Positions 1 to 10,002 of a DNA stretch of 64,000 bases are shown piece after piece (position 1 is the first letter of the stretch; each line of letters starts with the position of its first letter). The stretch lies in NCBI RefSeq assembly GCF_001540865.1, contig NC_033630.1, positions 10,498,471 through 10,562,470 on the forward strand, given 5' to 3'. A program made the position numbers and the translations under genes. The notes beneath the pieces were generated by a model. The model did no database searches. It saw only the letters and a program-made list of their open reading frames with translations, and was not told the origin of the DNA. This DNA is from Ananas comosus. Lineage: Eukaryota > Streptophyta > Magnoliopsida > Poales > Bromeliaceae.

Positions 1-1222
1 TCTCCTCTCGGTTCTCTGAATCCATAGGCACACACAGTCGGTCCCTGTACCGCAGTACTCCCGAACTGTCCACAGAAAAGGCCTCCGCATGTCCCCTCTC
101 TAACTGCTCTCGAATCCTCAATAAGTACGAGTCTCCACTCTGTTTCTCCCTGATCCTGTCTAACAGAGTAGGCTGCAAGACCATAGACATCAGTCTCGGA
201 GTAGACCCAGGGGACACTACCTCGAGCCTTAACCGCTGCAGCTCCTCAAGTAACGGCTTCTGCTGAGTAATCAACATGCCCAAGCTCTGCACTGAATTCC
301 TGCTTAACGCATCTGCCACCACATTCGCCTTGCCGGGATGATATTGAATACTAATATCATAGTCCTTCAATAACTCTAACCACCGGCGTTGCCTCAAGAT
401 TAACTTCTTTTGGGTGAACAGATACTTGAGACTTTTATTATCAGTGAAAACCTTGCAGTGCTCGCCATACAAGTAATATCGCCACAACTTCAAAGCAAAA
501 ATCATCGTAGCAAGCTCCAAGTCATGCGTAGGGTAATTTTTTCTCGTAATTATTCAGTTGCTGAGAAGCATAAGCAATTACCCTACCATGCTGCATCAGC
601 ACACAACCCAAACCACTGTGTGATGCATCACTGTAAATCACAAATCCTTCCCCTATAATTAGGAGGGCAAGGATAGGAGCCGACATCAACCTCTGTCTCA
701 ACCCATCGAAGCTCCTCTGACAATCCTCACTCCAGATAAATTTAATTTCCTTTCGAGTCAATCGAGTGAGGGGTGTAGAAAGCTTCGCAAAGCCTTCCAC
801 AAACCGACGATAATATCCAGCTAATCCAAGGAAAATCCTCACCTCGGTCACCGTCATCGGTATGGGCCAATCCCGAATAACATCAATCTTCTTCAGGTCC
901 ACTGCTACTCCAACCGCAGAAATCACATGGCCCAAGAAAGAAACCTCCCACAACCAAAACTCGCACTTCTTCAGCTTAGCATACAACTTCTTTTCCCTCA
1001 AAAGCTGTAACACTATCCTCAACTGCTCCTCATACTCGACATTACTCCAGGAGTATATCAGAATATCATCAATGAACACCACTACGAATCTATCCAAGAA
1101 CGGCTTGAATACTCTATTCATCAGATCCATAAATGCGACAGGGGCATTCGTCAATTAAAAAGGCATCACAGTGAACTCATAATGCCCGTATCGAGTCCGA
1201 AAGCCTTCTTGGGAACATCCTC
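1..1222 (-). pseudogene. copy A pol: RT C-terminus, RNase H, start of integrase (broken)
   Basis: Minus-strand pol fragment. The longest open stretch, 522-1154, contains the RT catalytic strand [13 protein letters not shown], then [18 protein letters not shown], and the RNase H start [20 protein letters not shown]. Further left (about 520 down to 1) the frame continues, with breaks, through the RNase H end and the linker toward integrase (residues such as [39 protein letters not shown]). Both RT aspartates are intact here, unlike copy B. The reading frame is cut at 1222 by the inserted element and resumes at 3585. Non-functional because of stops and the insertion. Confidence 0.9.
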
Positions 1223-1920
1223 TGATGCAGAATCGGGTGCGGATAGGATTGATCCGTTTAGGTTTTAAATTTTTTTCTAATTTTCAGAATTATTTTACTT
1301 TTTAATTTGTTTTAGTCGTTTTTGTGAAGATTTTTAGGATTTATCATATGGAATAAATTACTAAAAATTAGGGATATGGTTTAGATTTTTTTTTATATAC
1401 TCAAATTAGGAAAATATCTCAAAAATCTTGAGATTTGAATTAGATTAGGATTACGGTTGGAAGGTTATAACTATAGCCTATAATTTGTAATTTGGGAACG
1501 AGTTATGATAGAATAAAATTTGGGTTTGTGTTTTGACTGTGGTCATGGTATCTTCGTCCCCTCTCATTCTCTGCCGTGTGTATCAGCAAGATCCTTCTCA
1601 AGAGGTTCTATCTTTTTCTTTCTCTTCTTCTTTTCTCCTTTCATCTATTTCTCTTATTCTTCAATCTTCTCTTAATTTTCTTTTAAAAGAAAATGTCTAA
1701 ATCTTTTTTTTTTCTTAGAGCCGTACTACTTTTTTAATTTTTTTCCTCTTTTTTTTATTACGAAAATTAATTTAAAATTTATTAAAATCTTTAAAAAAAT
1801 ATTTTAAAAAATCTAAAAATTAATCTAAAATTTTTAGAAAATTCTAAATTTGGTTTTAAATTGATTTTGGGCTCATCACTTGGAAGATAGATTATGGTTT
1901 TCTTAATCTGTCCTGCATCA
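1223..1920 (+). repeat. 5' LTR of the small non-autonomous element
   Basis: 698 bp, beginning TGATGCAGAATCGGG and ending CTGTCCTGCATCA. The last part is very T-rich and A-rich (1600-1860). The matching copy is 2888-3584. Confidence 0.85.
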
Positions 1921-1924
1921 GTTT

Positions 1925-1936
1925 TGGTATCAGAGC
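1925..1936 (+). promoter_or_regulatory. primer-binding site, initiator Met tRNA type
   Basis: TGGTATCAGAGC, the usual plant retrotransposon site complementary to the 3' end of initiator methionine tRNA. It sits four bases after the 5' LTR of the small element. Confidence 0.85.
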
Positions 1937-1940
1937 AAAA

Positions 1941-2522
1941 TTGATCAATAAATTAATTTTCATAATGCCGACAAACGCAATACTTTGTTCAATGCTTGAA
2001 GAATTTAAATTTTCTACCAACACTCGTTTTGAAAAGTTAGAAACTAATTTGCAATCAACTAACCAACAATTAGCGAAAATCAAACAACTCCTTGAAAACC
2101 TAATTCATTCTAAACCTCCACCGCTCACGAGCTCGTCTATAACATCTGCAACTTTCGTCCCACCTTTGTCCCACCAGAACATCATTTCTATTTCTTTTAT
2201 CTCTTCTTTCCAAACTGTTCTGAGATTTGATGGTGTTCATTCTCGAGTGCAAATTAATCAGCAATTTTCTCGTAATCTTATTTCAAGAAAATTGGTAGAA
2301 AAATTAAATTTTATGCCCTGCCGTTGTTCTTCTCCTTATCTTATTTCTTATGGTGGCACTATTATCAAATCTAACTATATTAAATCCGGCATACTCACAA
2401 TGCAAGATGAATACCAACAGGAAATTGTATTCGTCATGGTTGATATTGAGGGATGTGAGATAGTACTTGGACAACACTGGCATGAATCAAAAAATGCTTT
2501 TCAAGCCACAGAGGAAAATTAG
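1941..2522 (+). CDS. gag-like coiled coil fused to protease-like domain (193 aa)
   Basis: The only sizeable reading frame of the small LTR element. Residues about 15-60 are a heptad-rich, probably coiled-coil stretch (FEKLETNLQSTNQQLAKIKQ) like the N-terminal part of plant gag proteins. A Pro/Ser-rich linker follows. Residues about 95-185 resemble a retroviral-type aspartic protease: LRFDGVHSRVQI... then RNLISRKLVEKLNF, and near the end GCEIVLGQHWH, which corresponds to the conserved G-x-D-V-V-L-G-x-x-W region. The catalytic D-T/S-G triplet is not intact, so no protease activity is expected. Capsid and zinc-knuckle regions are missing, as if an internal deletion joined gag to protease. It starts just after the primer-binding site. 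The protease assignment is by pattern only. Confidence 0.5.
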   Translation: MINKLIFIMPTNAILCSMLEEFKFSTNTRFEKLETNLQSTNQQLAKIKQLLENLIHSKPPPLTSSSITSATFVPPLSHQNIISISFISSFQTVLRFDGVHSRVQINQQFSRNLISRKLVEKLNFMPCRCSSPYLISYGGTIIKSNYIKSGILTMQDEYQQEIVFVMVDIEGCEIVLGQHWHESKNAFQATEEN

Positions 2523-2887
2523 TATATCTTTCATGATAATGGCATTCAATATGCTATTTTTCCAAACGTAAAGAAGCCGAAGCCGATGTAGCTACATCCA
2601 ATCATGTCCGACTCTTCACCACCTTCATCGACTCCACAAACTTTGGAGCCATCTAGGCAGATTACGGAGCTGCCTGTTATTTCACCTTCGTTACCACCAC
2701 CGAAGACTCCTTTTCTACTACAAGTTGAGTTTCAAACTGCAGTCGTGGCTGAGATGGTGCTGACAAGGATTATTCGACATTCAGGTGTCGGACTACATCA
2801 TCATATCTGTGTTATGGTTTGGTGCTATTAACTTCTTCTTCTAAATATATTGATCTCGAGGACGAGATCCTGCGCAGCGGAAGCGAA
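2523..2887 (+). other. 3' internal region of the small element
   Basis: Contains a 75-codon open stretch (2604-2831) rich in Pro/Ser (SDSSPPSSTPQTLEPS) that looks like a protease-RT linker remnant but has no recognisable domain. Just before the second LTR is the purine-rich tract GCGGAAGCGAA, the likely polypurine primer. Confidence 0.4.
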
Positions 2888-3584
2888 TGATGCAAAATTG
2901 AGGGCGGATAGGATTGATTCGTTTAGGTTTTCAACTTTTTCCTAATTTTCGGAATTATTTTACTTATTAATTTGTTTTAGTCGATTTTGTGAAGATTTTT
3001 AGGATTTATCATATGAAATAAATCCCTAAAAATTAGGGATATGGTTTAGATTTTTTATATATATACTCGAATTAGGAAAAAGCCCTAAAATCTTGGGATT
3101 TGAATTAGATTAGGATTACGGTTGGAAGGTTATAAATATAGCCTATAATTTGTAATTTGGGAACGAGTTATGATAGAATAGAATTTGGGTTTGTGTTTTG
3201 ATTGCAGTCATGGTATCTTCGTCCTCTCTCCTTCTCTGCTGTGTGTATCAGCAAGATCCTTCTCAAGAGGTTCTATCTTTCTCTTTCTCTTCTTCTTTTC
3301 TCCTTTCATCTATTTCTCTCTTATTCTTCAATCTTTTCTTAATTTTTTTTTTAAAAAAATGTCGAAATCTTTTTTTTTTCTTAGAGTCGTATTACTTTTT
3401 TAATTTTTTCCTCTTTATTTTTAATTACGAAAATTAATTTAAAATTTATTAAAATCTTTAAAAAAAATAAAAAAATCTAAAAATTAATCTAAAATTTTAA
3501 AAAAATTCTAAATTTGGTTTTAAATTGATTTTGGGCTCATCACTTACAAGATAGATTAGGGTTTTTTTAATCTGTCCTGCATCA
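2888..3584 (+). repeat. 3' LTR of the small non-autonomous element
   Basis: 697 bp, TGATGCAAAATTGAG to CTGTCCTGCATCA. Open stretches inside it at 3185-3437 are Phe/Ser-rich translations of a T-rich LTR and not genes. Confidence 0.85.
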
Positions 3585-4700
3585 TCTTCGGCTCTCACCC
3601 GCAACTGGTGGTAACCTGACTGGAGATCAATATTCGAAAGGACAGAAGATCCTTGCAGCTGATCAAACAGATCATCGATGCGCGGCAAAAGATATTTGTT
3701 CTTGATGGTCACTTTATTCAGATCCCGATAATCCACACACAATCTAATTGAACCATCATTCTTTTTCACGAATAACACCGGCGCTCCCCAAGGCGATACA
3801 CTGGGTCTAACATACCCCTTATCCATCAAATCCTGAAGCTACGCCTTCAGCTCTCTCAGCTCTGCTAGTGCCATCTGGTAGGGTGCCTTCGAAATTGACG
3901 CAGTTCTAGGAACTACGTAAATCACAAACTCAATCTCTCTGTCCGGCGGCATAGTCGTCAACTCCGGGGAAAAAAAATCCGAAAACTCGCGGACTATAGG
4001 GATATCCTTGAGTCCCGGCGCCGCCGTAGGCACCTCTACTACAGTCGCCAAGAAAACGATGCATCCTCTACTCAACAGCTGTCTAGCCCTCGCAAACGAT
4101 ATCCAAGTGGCAAACAATGTACTCCTGTAGCCCGTGTACGTGAACCCCTCCTGGCTTGGCTCGCAGAACGTCATTGTCCTCGCTTCATAGTCGATCATAG
4201 CATAGTACCACGCCAGCCAATTCATACCAAGCACAACATTAAAGTCTTGCAGCTGCCGTAAGACCAACGGGTATGCGGGCATAATCCAAGAGCCCAACTG
4301 CATTGGACACGACCAACAACACTCTACTACCTGCAAAACATAGTCGAAAATCTGCACCTCTCATGCATGCAACAACGGCCCTACGTCTTGCCCATGCAAT
4401 AATGCAAATGCTCGGCTAACAAAAGAATGTGATGCACCAATATCAAATAAGGTACGTACTCTAATACCAGAAATCAAAATGATACCTGCCACCACTCGGT
4501 CGGCTGCTGTAGAGTTCTCCACCTGAGCTGTATACACTCTGCCACTCGAGGACTGCGGTCGCCGCTCACTCTGCCGCGGCACAGATGCTCTGTCATCCTG
4601 GCGGTAACACGGTGATGCTCTATAGGACTGCTGAGGTGTCGGCGGTGCTGACGTCATCGAAGGTGCTGGTGATGCTGCTCGGGGCCAAGCTGCCCTCATA
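3585..4700 (-). pseudogene. copy A protease and RT N-terminus (broken)
   Basis: Right to left: protease with [17 protein letters not shown] (4361-4699), where the catalytic D-T-G reads D-I-G; then FNVVLGMNWLAWYYAMIDY (3839-4357), the conserved protease flap/end region; then the linker and RT start [22 protein letters not shown] with [17 protein letters not shown] and [17 protein letters not shown], up to the insertion at 3584. A stop separates ELRELKA from the RT segment near 3839. Compared with copy B the same residues appear in the same order, so this is the same lineage. Not functional. Confidence 0.9.
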
Positions 4701-5838
4701 TATCCAGGCTATCCACATGTGAAACATCGGCCCTCTCGCTGCTCACACTGTCAGGGCCAGTGTGGTCCCCCACAAATCACACACTGCGGAGTCCCCTGCG
4801 ACTGTCTCTGCTGACGAGGTCCCCCAAAATGTTGTCGCCCCGAAGACCCACGATCCTAAGAGCATGATCGTGGAGGCCTCGGCGGACGCCTGCTGCTCGA
4901 CTGTCCTCCATCATCTGGAATCGGGCGCTTCCTATCCTGAGTCTGCCCCGGCACCTGAGCCCACTCACGGATCGATACATCTCCTCTCTCCACCTACAAC
5001 GCCTGCTCAATCGACGCATCCAAGGCCTCAACCTCTGTGCTTGTACCAACCGGAAGATCTCTGGCCTCAAGCCCCCCTCATAAAGATATGCCTTGTAGGC
5101 TTCATCCCTGACTACGACGGTACACAGTTCAGAAGCCGAGTAAACTCACGAGTATACTCCTGAACTGATCGCTCTCCCTGCTGTAGCTTCTTCAGATCCT
5201 CTTCGAGTTTCTGCTTCACGCTGTTTGGGAAATACGCCGCATACAGCATTTCGCAGAACTCATCCCACTTCATCTGTAACGCCACCAACCCTCGAGTCTA
5301 CCTTATCCTCCTCCACCAGGAGTGTGTATCGCCGGCCAAATAGTGTACTCCCAAATGTACTCGTTCTCGCTCTGGTATAAACAGGTCCTCGAACAACTTC
5401 TCCATCGGGCTCACTTAGCCCTCTACAACCCAAGGCTCCGTGCAACTGCCATCAAAACGCAGTGGATCAAATCGACGAAAACGAGCAAGCCTCTCTGTCA
5501 TCCACTCCCGCTCAGCCTCAGGCATCTGCGACGCTTCTCCATAGAATGTGATAGGCGCCGTAGGAACTGTGATTGGTGGGGGTACAGCTGTGGCTGGTGC
5601 GGCCACTGGAGTAGTCCATGGTGGAGCTAACTGCTCTGGTGCTCTAGGCGTTGTGCTCAGCGGCGGAGTAAATATCTCGCACATCCTCTATAACAGTGCC
5701 CCCCTGCTACCTCGTCGCCTCAATTAGGGCAGCTAACTGCTCTCTCATATCAGGGGGTGCACTCGGCCCTGCCTGCTCAGGCATCTCGTGTGGCGTGGCA
5801 CGATCCCGCATCGACGGTCGACCTCGGCGTCGATACAT
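4700..5838 (-). pseudogene. copy A gag (broken)
   Basis: Minus-strand gag remnant starting at an ATG at 5838 (MYRRRGRPS, the same start as copy B gag). Segments: MPEAEREWMTERLARFRRFDPLRFDGSCTE (5415-5684), the capsid-like retrotransposon gag region, then QEYTRE-type residues, and at 4700-4800 a degenerate zinc-knuckle region with several Cys and His codons but interrupted by stops. Plus-strand open frames over this stretch (4762-5163, 5322-5630) are antisense shadows. Confidence 0.85.
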
Positions 5839-6130
5839 GGCTACCTAAAACAAAAACAAGGGTCAGATACAAAACACAATCACTCTCGACCCAATCAAGC
5901 GAAAGTCTAGAAGGCCGCCCATGTTTCTCCTCAAAATTATACCGTCTGCAGCCAATATAATTTTCTTAGTCGAAACAGACACTCCTTCAATCACTCACTC
6001 CACTCAAGAAGGAGTTAAAACAATTCAATCGCTGACTTTCGCGATAAATCACGCCTCACGCCTCTCGCGTCTTCCCTTTCTAAGGTTTGCCAAGCTTAAG
6101 GTTTCCTAGGTCCCAACGACCTAATACTAA

Positions 6131-6142
6131 ACTCTGATACCA
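6131..6142 (-). promoter_or_regulatory. primer-binding site of copy A
   Basis: On the minus strand TTGGTATCAGAG, the initiator-Met-tRNA-type site, eight bases inside the 5' LTR boundary at 6151. Confidence 0.85.
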
Positions 6143-6150
6143 ACTTAATC

Positions 6151-6699
6151 TGTCACGCCAGGCACGCCAACAGACCTGCCGTATACAAAAAAATTTACCA
6201 GGCATACGAAGTGATAGCTGTACCTTAAACAAATCCAAGCTACAACCACAAGGTAAAGAGCTGCTAAACTGAAAAGTAATATATAAAACTTCGAGGGGTT
6301 TCAATCCATACAAAATGTTTACTACACCACTCGCTCCAGCAAGTACCCAGACAAAAACTATATGTACATAAATACCCCAAAACTACCTGTGGGAGGTACT
6401 CCTCTAGTACTGCAGCAAATCTGGAAGGGATCTAGCTCGCGACTCCCTTTCCACGATCAGAATCAGCAACAGCAACAGCCGCAGACGAAGGCTCTGCAAA
6501 AAGGGGTCAACAACTGGATGTAAGAACTACTGCAAAAAGAAGTAGCCCTCAGTGGGTACCGCTACCGACCTCAACGGCTCACCCACTAACTTTACAGAAA
6601 GTATGCACAAGGATAGTAAAGGATGCTTACAAAATACTACAACTATATGCCACTATACTATCGCTAACCACTATCTGTAGATAAAAACTGCACTCTCTA
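6151..6699 (-). repeat. copy A 5' LTR, first part (interrupted by copy B)
   Basis: The LTR end reads GGCGTGACA on the minus strand at 6151, followed by the primer-binding site. The LTR continues rightward until copy B inserts after CTCTA (6695-6699) and resumes after 15125. The combined LTR length is about 1.9 kb. Confidence 0.88.
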
Positions 6700-8331
6700 T
6701 ATAGTATCCTTGTTTGTTATTGTGAGTTGGTAAAGGGCATACTGGTCTTTGCCAATCCTTATCACCTCCACCGCCTTAATTAAGGCGGCAAGCTGTGAGT
6801 TGGAGGATTGCTAATTAATGTTGACTCTCATTTCTCTCTCTAGAATTGGAATGTAAGTTGGAGGAGGAGCTCGGTGGAGTGCCGTTGGAGCTCGGATTCG
6901 ACGCCGACATCGCGCCGCGAAGCCGTTCGAGGGTACAATCGCCGCCGTAGCATCGCGAGGAGGCCGGGCGAGGGTGTTTTTCCGCCGTTCTCGATGTCGC
7001 GCCGGATTGGATTTAGCGATCGAGGTGGGTTTATCATCGGATTCTTACTTCTAGAGGCTTGTTGGTCGACATGTATATTTCGGGTTTTCACGTACTTGTA
7101 TTATAGCTCTAATTCATGACCGTTTCATGTTTTGTTGATTAGAATGAGTTTAGAGCATGATTCTAATTATGGATAAATTATGAATAAGTTTAGAGCATGA
7201 TTTTGATTATGGATAAATTATACATGTTGGACTCAGATTTGACTTAGGAGAAAATCCGCGAATAACCTGTCATTATGCTTACACTACCAGATTTAGCTCT
7301 AGGAGCCGTTATATTTTTGTATCACCACAGTGTCAGTGTGGTGGATACCCCAGGTAGTGTAGTCAGCTGTTAAGCTCGTGCTCGGATGCCGAGCCTATTT
7401 TTTTTCAGTAGCTTCAGATTGTTCCGAATTGTTGGGTGCTGTTGGGACTGACGGTGGACCCGGTTTGCCGTTTTGGCATCAGATTGCGCTGAGGGCGCGT
7501 GACTTTTGGTTGGTAGACCAGTTGAACCCAGTGTACTTGACTATAGCCTGCGAGAGCCTTATTGAGCTCGACAGAGATGCGCTTGCATACTCAATTGGGT
7601 AGCGCCCACGAGTGCCACTCCGGAGTCGGGCCTAGTGCTGTTGCATTGGTGTCGCTGTGTCCTGGTTGGACTTACTCTCCACTAACTACCCAGCGGGGGT
7701 GGTTGTAGTGTTGCTTCGGCAGGCGGAACGGGTGTATCACAGTCCCTAAATAGATTGGGTCAGCATTAATATTTTTACTACGGATAATTAGAGTAGAGCA
7801 TGATAGTATAGTGATATCTAGCTGTAGATGTTTCCAGCTTTCCTACTATCCCAGCTCCTTTCTGTAGACTTAGTGGGTGGACCGATGATTGTTGAGAGCG
7901 GCACCCACTGAGGACTACTTGTTTTTACAGTAGTTCTCGCGCCCAGTTGTTACCCTGTGTTTTGCAGAGCCTGCTGTTCTAGTTGCTGCGCCTTCCGAGG
8001 CTGATCGAGGCAAGGGCGTCGCGAGTTAGAGCCCTACCCGACGAGTTGCTGAGATAGAGGATCCACCACTGCAGGTAGTTTCGGTTTATTTTGTTGAGTT
8101 CATGTACATACAGTTGTTATAACTCGCTGGAGGGAGTACCTTTGTATAGCGTTTTGTTGTATGTATGTGAGACTTGTTTTATCCTACCTGTTTGGTTTCT
8201 TTACAGCTCTATACTACTACTTGTAGTATTGTATATTTTCAGTTATCAATACGCTTCGTATACAGGGAAAATTCTTTGTATACGACGGATTTGTCGACGT
8301 GCCCGGGAATTGTGTAATCCGGGGCGTAACA
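6700..8331 (+). repeat. copy B 5' LTR
   Basis: Starts TATAGTATCCTTG and ends GGGGCGTAACA. The start is TA rather than the usual TG, in both LTRs. The open frames 6874-7119 and 8091-8468 within it are not genes, since they recur in the 3' LTR. Confidence 0.95.
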
Positions 8332-8339
8332 GATTAAAT

Positions 8340-8351
8340 TGGTATCAGAGC
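8340..8351 (+). promoter_or_regulatory. copy B primer-binding site
   Basis: TGGTATCAGAGC eight bases after the 5' LTR end, complementary to initiator Met tRNA. Confidence 0.92.
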
Positions 8352-8628
8352 TTAGTATTAAGTCGTTGGGACCTAGAAAACCTAAGTTTGGCAAACCTTA
8401 GGAAGGCAAGACGCGAGAGGCGTAATTTATTACGAAAGTCAGTGATTAATTGTTCTAACTCCTCCTAGAGTGGGGTGAGTGATTGAAGGAGTGCCTATTT
8501 TGGCCTGAGAAATTATGTTCGCTGCAGACTACATAATTTTACGGAAAGATAGGTGCCGCCTTCTGGACTTTCGTCGATTGGGTCAAGAGTGCTTATGTTT
8601 ATCTGACCCTGCTTTTCTTTTTGCAGCT

Positions 8629-10002
8629 ATGTATCGTCGTCGAGGCCGACCGTCGACACGGGATCGGGCACAGTTGGCACAGGATCGTGTGGGACCTTCT
8701 GAGATGCCTGAGCAGGCGGAGCCGAGTGCCCGGCAAGAGCAGGGTGTTCGACCGGAGGCGAGTGCATCCTCGGGCTTGACTGCACAGTTGGCCGTCCTGA
8801 CCGAGGTGACGAGGCGGCAGGGGGAGTTGTTGGAGAGGATGTGTGAGAGGTTAGCTTCGCCCCAGAGTTCAGCACCGAGGGCACCAGAGTCGTCTGTTCC
8901 ACCTCCGACTACTCCAGTGGCAGCACCAGTTGCAGCAGTACCTCCGCCAGCAGCCGTTCCAGTAGCACCAGTTGCGCCTGCTTGGGGGCCAATACAGTTG
9001 ACAGAGGCCGAGCAGGAGCGATGGACGGAGAGGTTTGCTCGTTTTTGCCGTTTTGATCCACCGATTTTCGATGGCAGTTGCACTGAGGCCTGGGTTGTTG
9101 AGGGATGGGTCAGTGCGATGGAGAAACTATTTGAGGATCTGTTCATTCCTAAGGGGGAGCAGGTGTCTTTGGGAGTCCATTGTTTGGCAGGTGATGCCCA
9201 CGCCTGGTGGAGGAGAGTGAGAAGAGAGCAGGGACTGGTAGCGTTGCAGTTGAGATGAGATGAGTTCTGTGGAATGCTGTTTGGGATGTTCTTTCCCAAC
9301 AGTGTGAAACAGAAGCTCGAGGAGGATTTGAAGAGGATTCAGCAGGGGGATCGTCCAGTGCAGGAGTACATTCGAGAGTTTACTCGACTCCTGAACTGTG
9401 TGCCATTTGTGGCCAGGGACGAGACACATAGGGTCTATCTGTTTGAGCAGGGGCTAAGACCTGACATTTTCAGGTTAGCGCGGATGCAGAGGTCGAGGAC
9501 TCTGGATGCGTCCATAGAGCAGGCCTTGTGGGTGGAGAGAGGTGAGGTGTCATTGCAGGAGAGGACTCAGGCCGTGGGGCAGAGTCAGGACAGGAAGCGC
9601 CCCTTTTCAGATGATGCTGGACAGTCGAGTAGCAGGCGTCCGCCGAGGCCTCCACGATCACGCTCTCAGGGTCGTGGGTCTTCGGAACGTCAGCGTTCTA
9701 GGGGATCCCATCAGCAGGGGCAGACTCAGAGGACACCGCAGTGTGTGATCTGCGAGGGGCCACACTGGCCCCGGCAGTGCGAGCAGAGAGAGGGCCGTTG
9801 CTACCCTTGCGGTCAGCCAGGACATATGAGGTCAGCTTGTCCCCGTGCAGCATCACCAGCGCCATCCACTGCATCAGTGCAGCCGGCATCTCAGCCGTCC
9901 TTTGGAGCAGCACCGAGTTTCCGCCAGGAGGATAGATCGTCTATGCCGCGTCAGGACGAGTGGCGACAGCAGGCTCCGAGCAACAGGGTCTATGCAGCCT
10001 AG
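8629..10002 (+). pseudogene. copy B gag, interrupted by in-frame stops
   Basis: Gag (capsid plus nucleocapsid), which packages the element RNA in the cytoplasm. The start is ATG 8629 (MYRRRGRPSTRDRAQ), chosen because copy A starts identically. It has an Ala/Pro-rich middle, then the capsid region WTERFARFCRFDPPIFDGS and, after the break, FGMFFPNSVKQKLEEDLKRI...VQEYIREFTRLL. Two zinc knuckles close the protein: CVICEGPHWPRQC (spacing C-2-C-3-H-4-C) and CYPCGQPGHMRSAC (standard C-2-C-4-H-4-C). An in-frame TGA at 9256-9258 falls at a position that is normally Trp in plant gags. A TAG at 10000-10002 ends the frame before protease, where copy A has Gln. Both are C/G-to-T/A type changes. Same frame throughout. 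Confidence 0.92.

Larger units (their letters stand above)
1223..3584 (+). mobile_element. small non-autonomous LTR retrotransposon nested in copy A RT
   Basis: A 2362-bp element bounded by two similar LTRs (1223-1920 and 2888-3584). Each starts TGATGCA and ends TGCATCA. The host RT sequence is interrupted exactly here. The flanks TCCTC (1218-1222) and TCTTC (3585-3589) are a 5-bp target-site duplication with one mismatch. A primer-binding site lies 4 bp after the first LTR. The internal region is under 1 kb and has no RT, RNase H or integrase, so the element must have moved using enzymes from another element. The LTRs differ by clearly more than those of copy B, so this insertion looks older. 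Confidence 0.85.
1..6150 (-). mobile_element. Ty3/gypsy retrotransposon copy A, internal region, decayed
   Basis: Minus-strand internal part of an LTR retrotransposon. Read right to left it carries primer-binding site (6131-6142), gag (from 5838), aspartic protease, reverse transcriptase, RNase H and the start of integrase. It then leaves the window at base 1, so its integrase end and 3' LTR are not visible. The order PR-RT-RH-INT is that of Ty3/gypsy. Similarity to copy B (6700-15120) is obvious at protein level throughout. Many stops and frameshifts break it, and a second LTR element (1223-3584) sits inside its RT. Its 5' LTR starts at 6151 and is itself split by copy B. Confidence 0.93.

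Noticed and set aside
3185..3437. Phe/Ser-rich frames
   Set aside because: They lie in the T-rich 3' LTR of the small element, and a similar sequence is present in its 5' LTR.
4762..5163. 133-codon plus-strand frame
   Set aside because: Antisense to the copy A gag remnant.
10000..10002. TAG between gag and pol of copy B as programmed readthrough
   Set aside because: Copy A has a Gln codon at the same place and copy B has other similar stops, so mutation is the simpler explanation.
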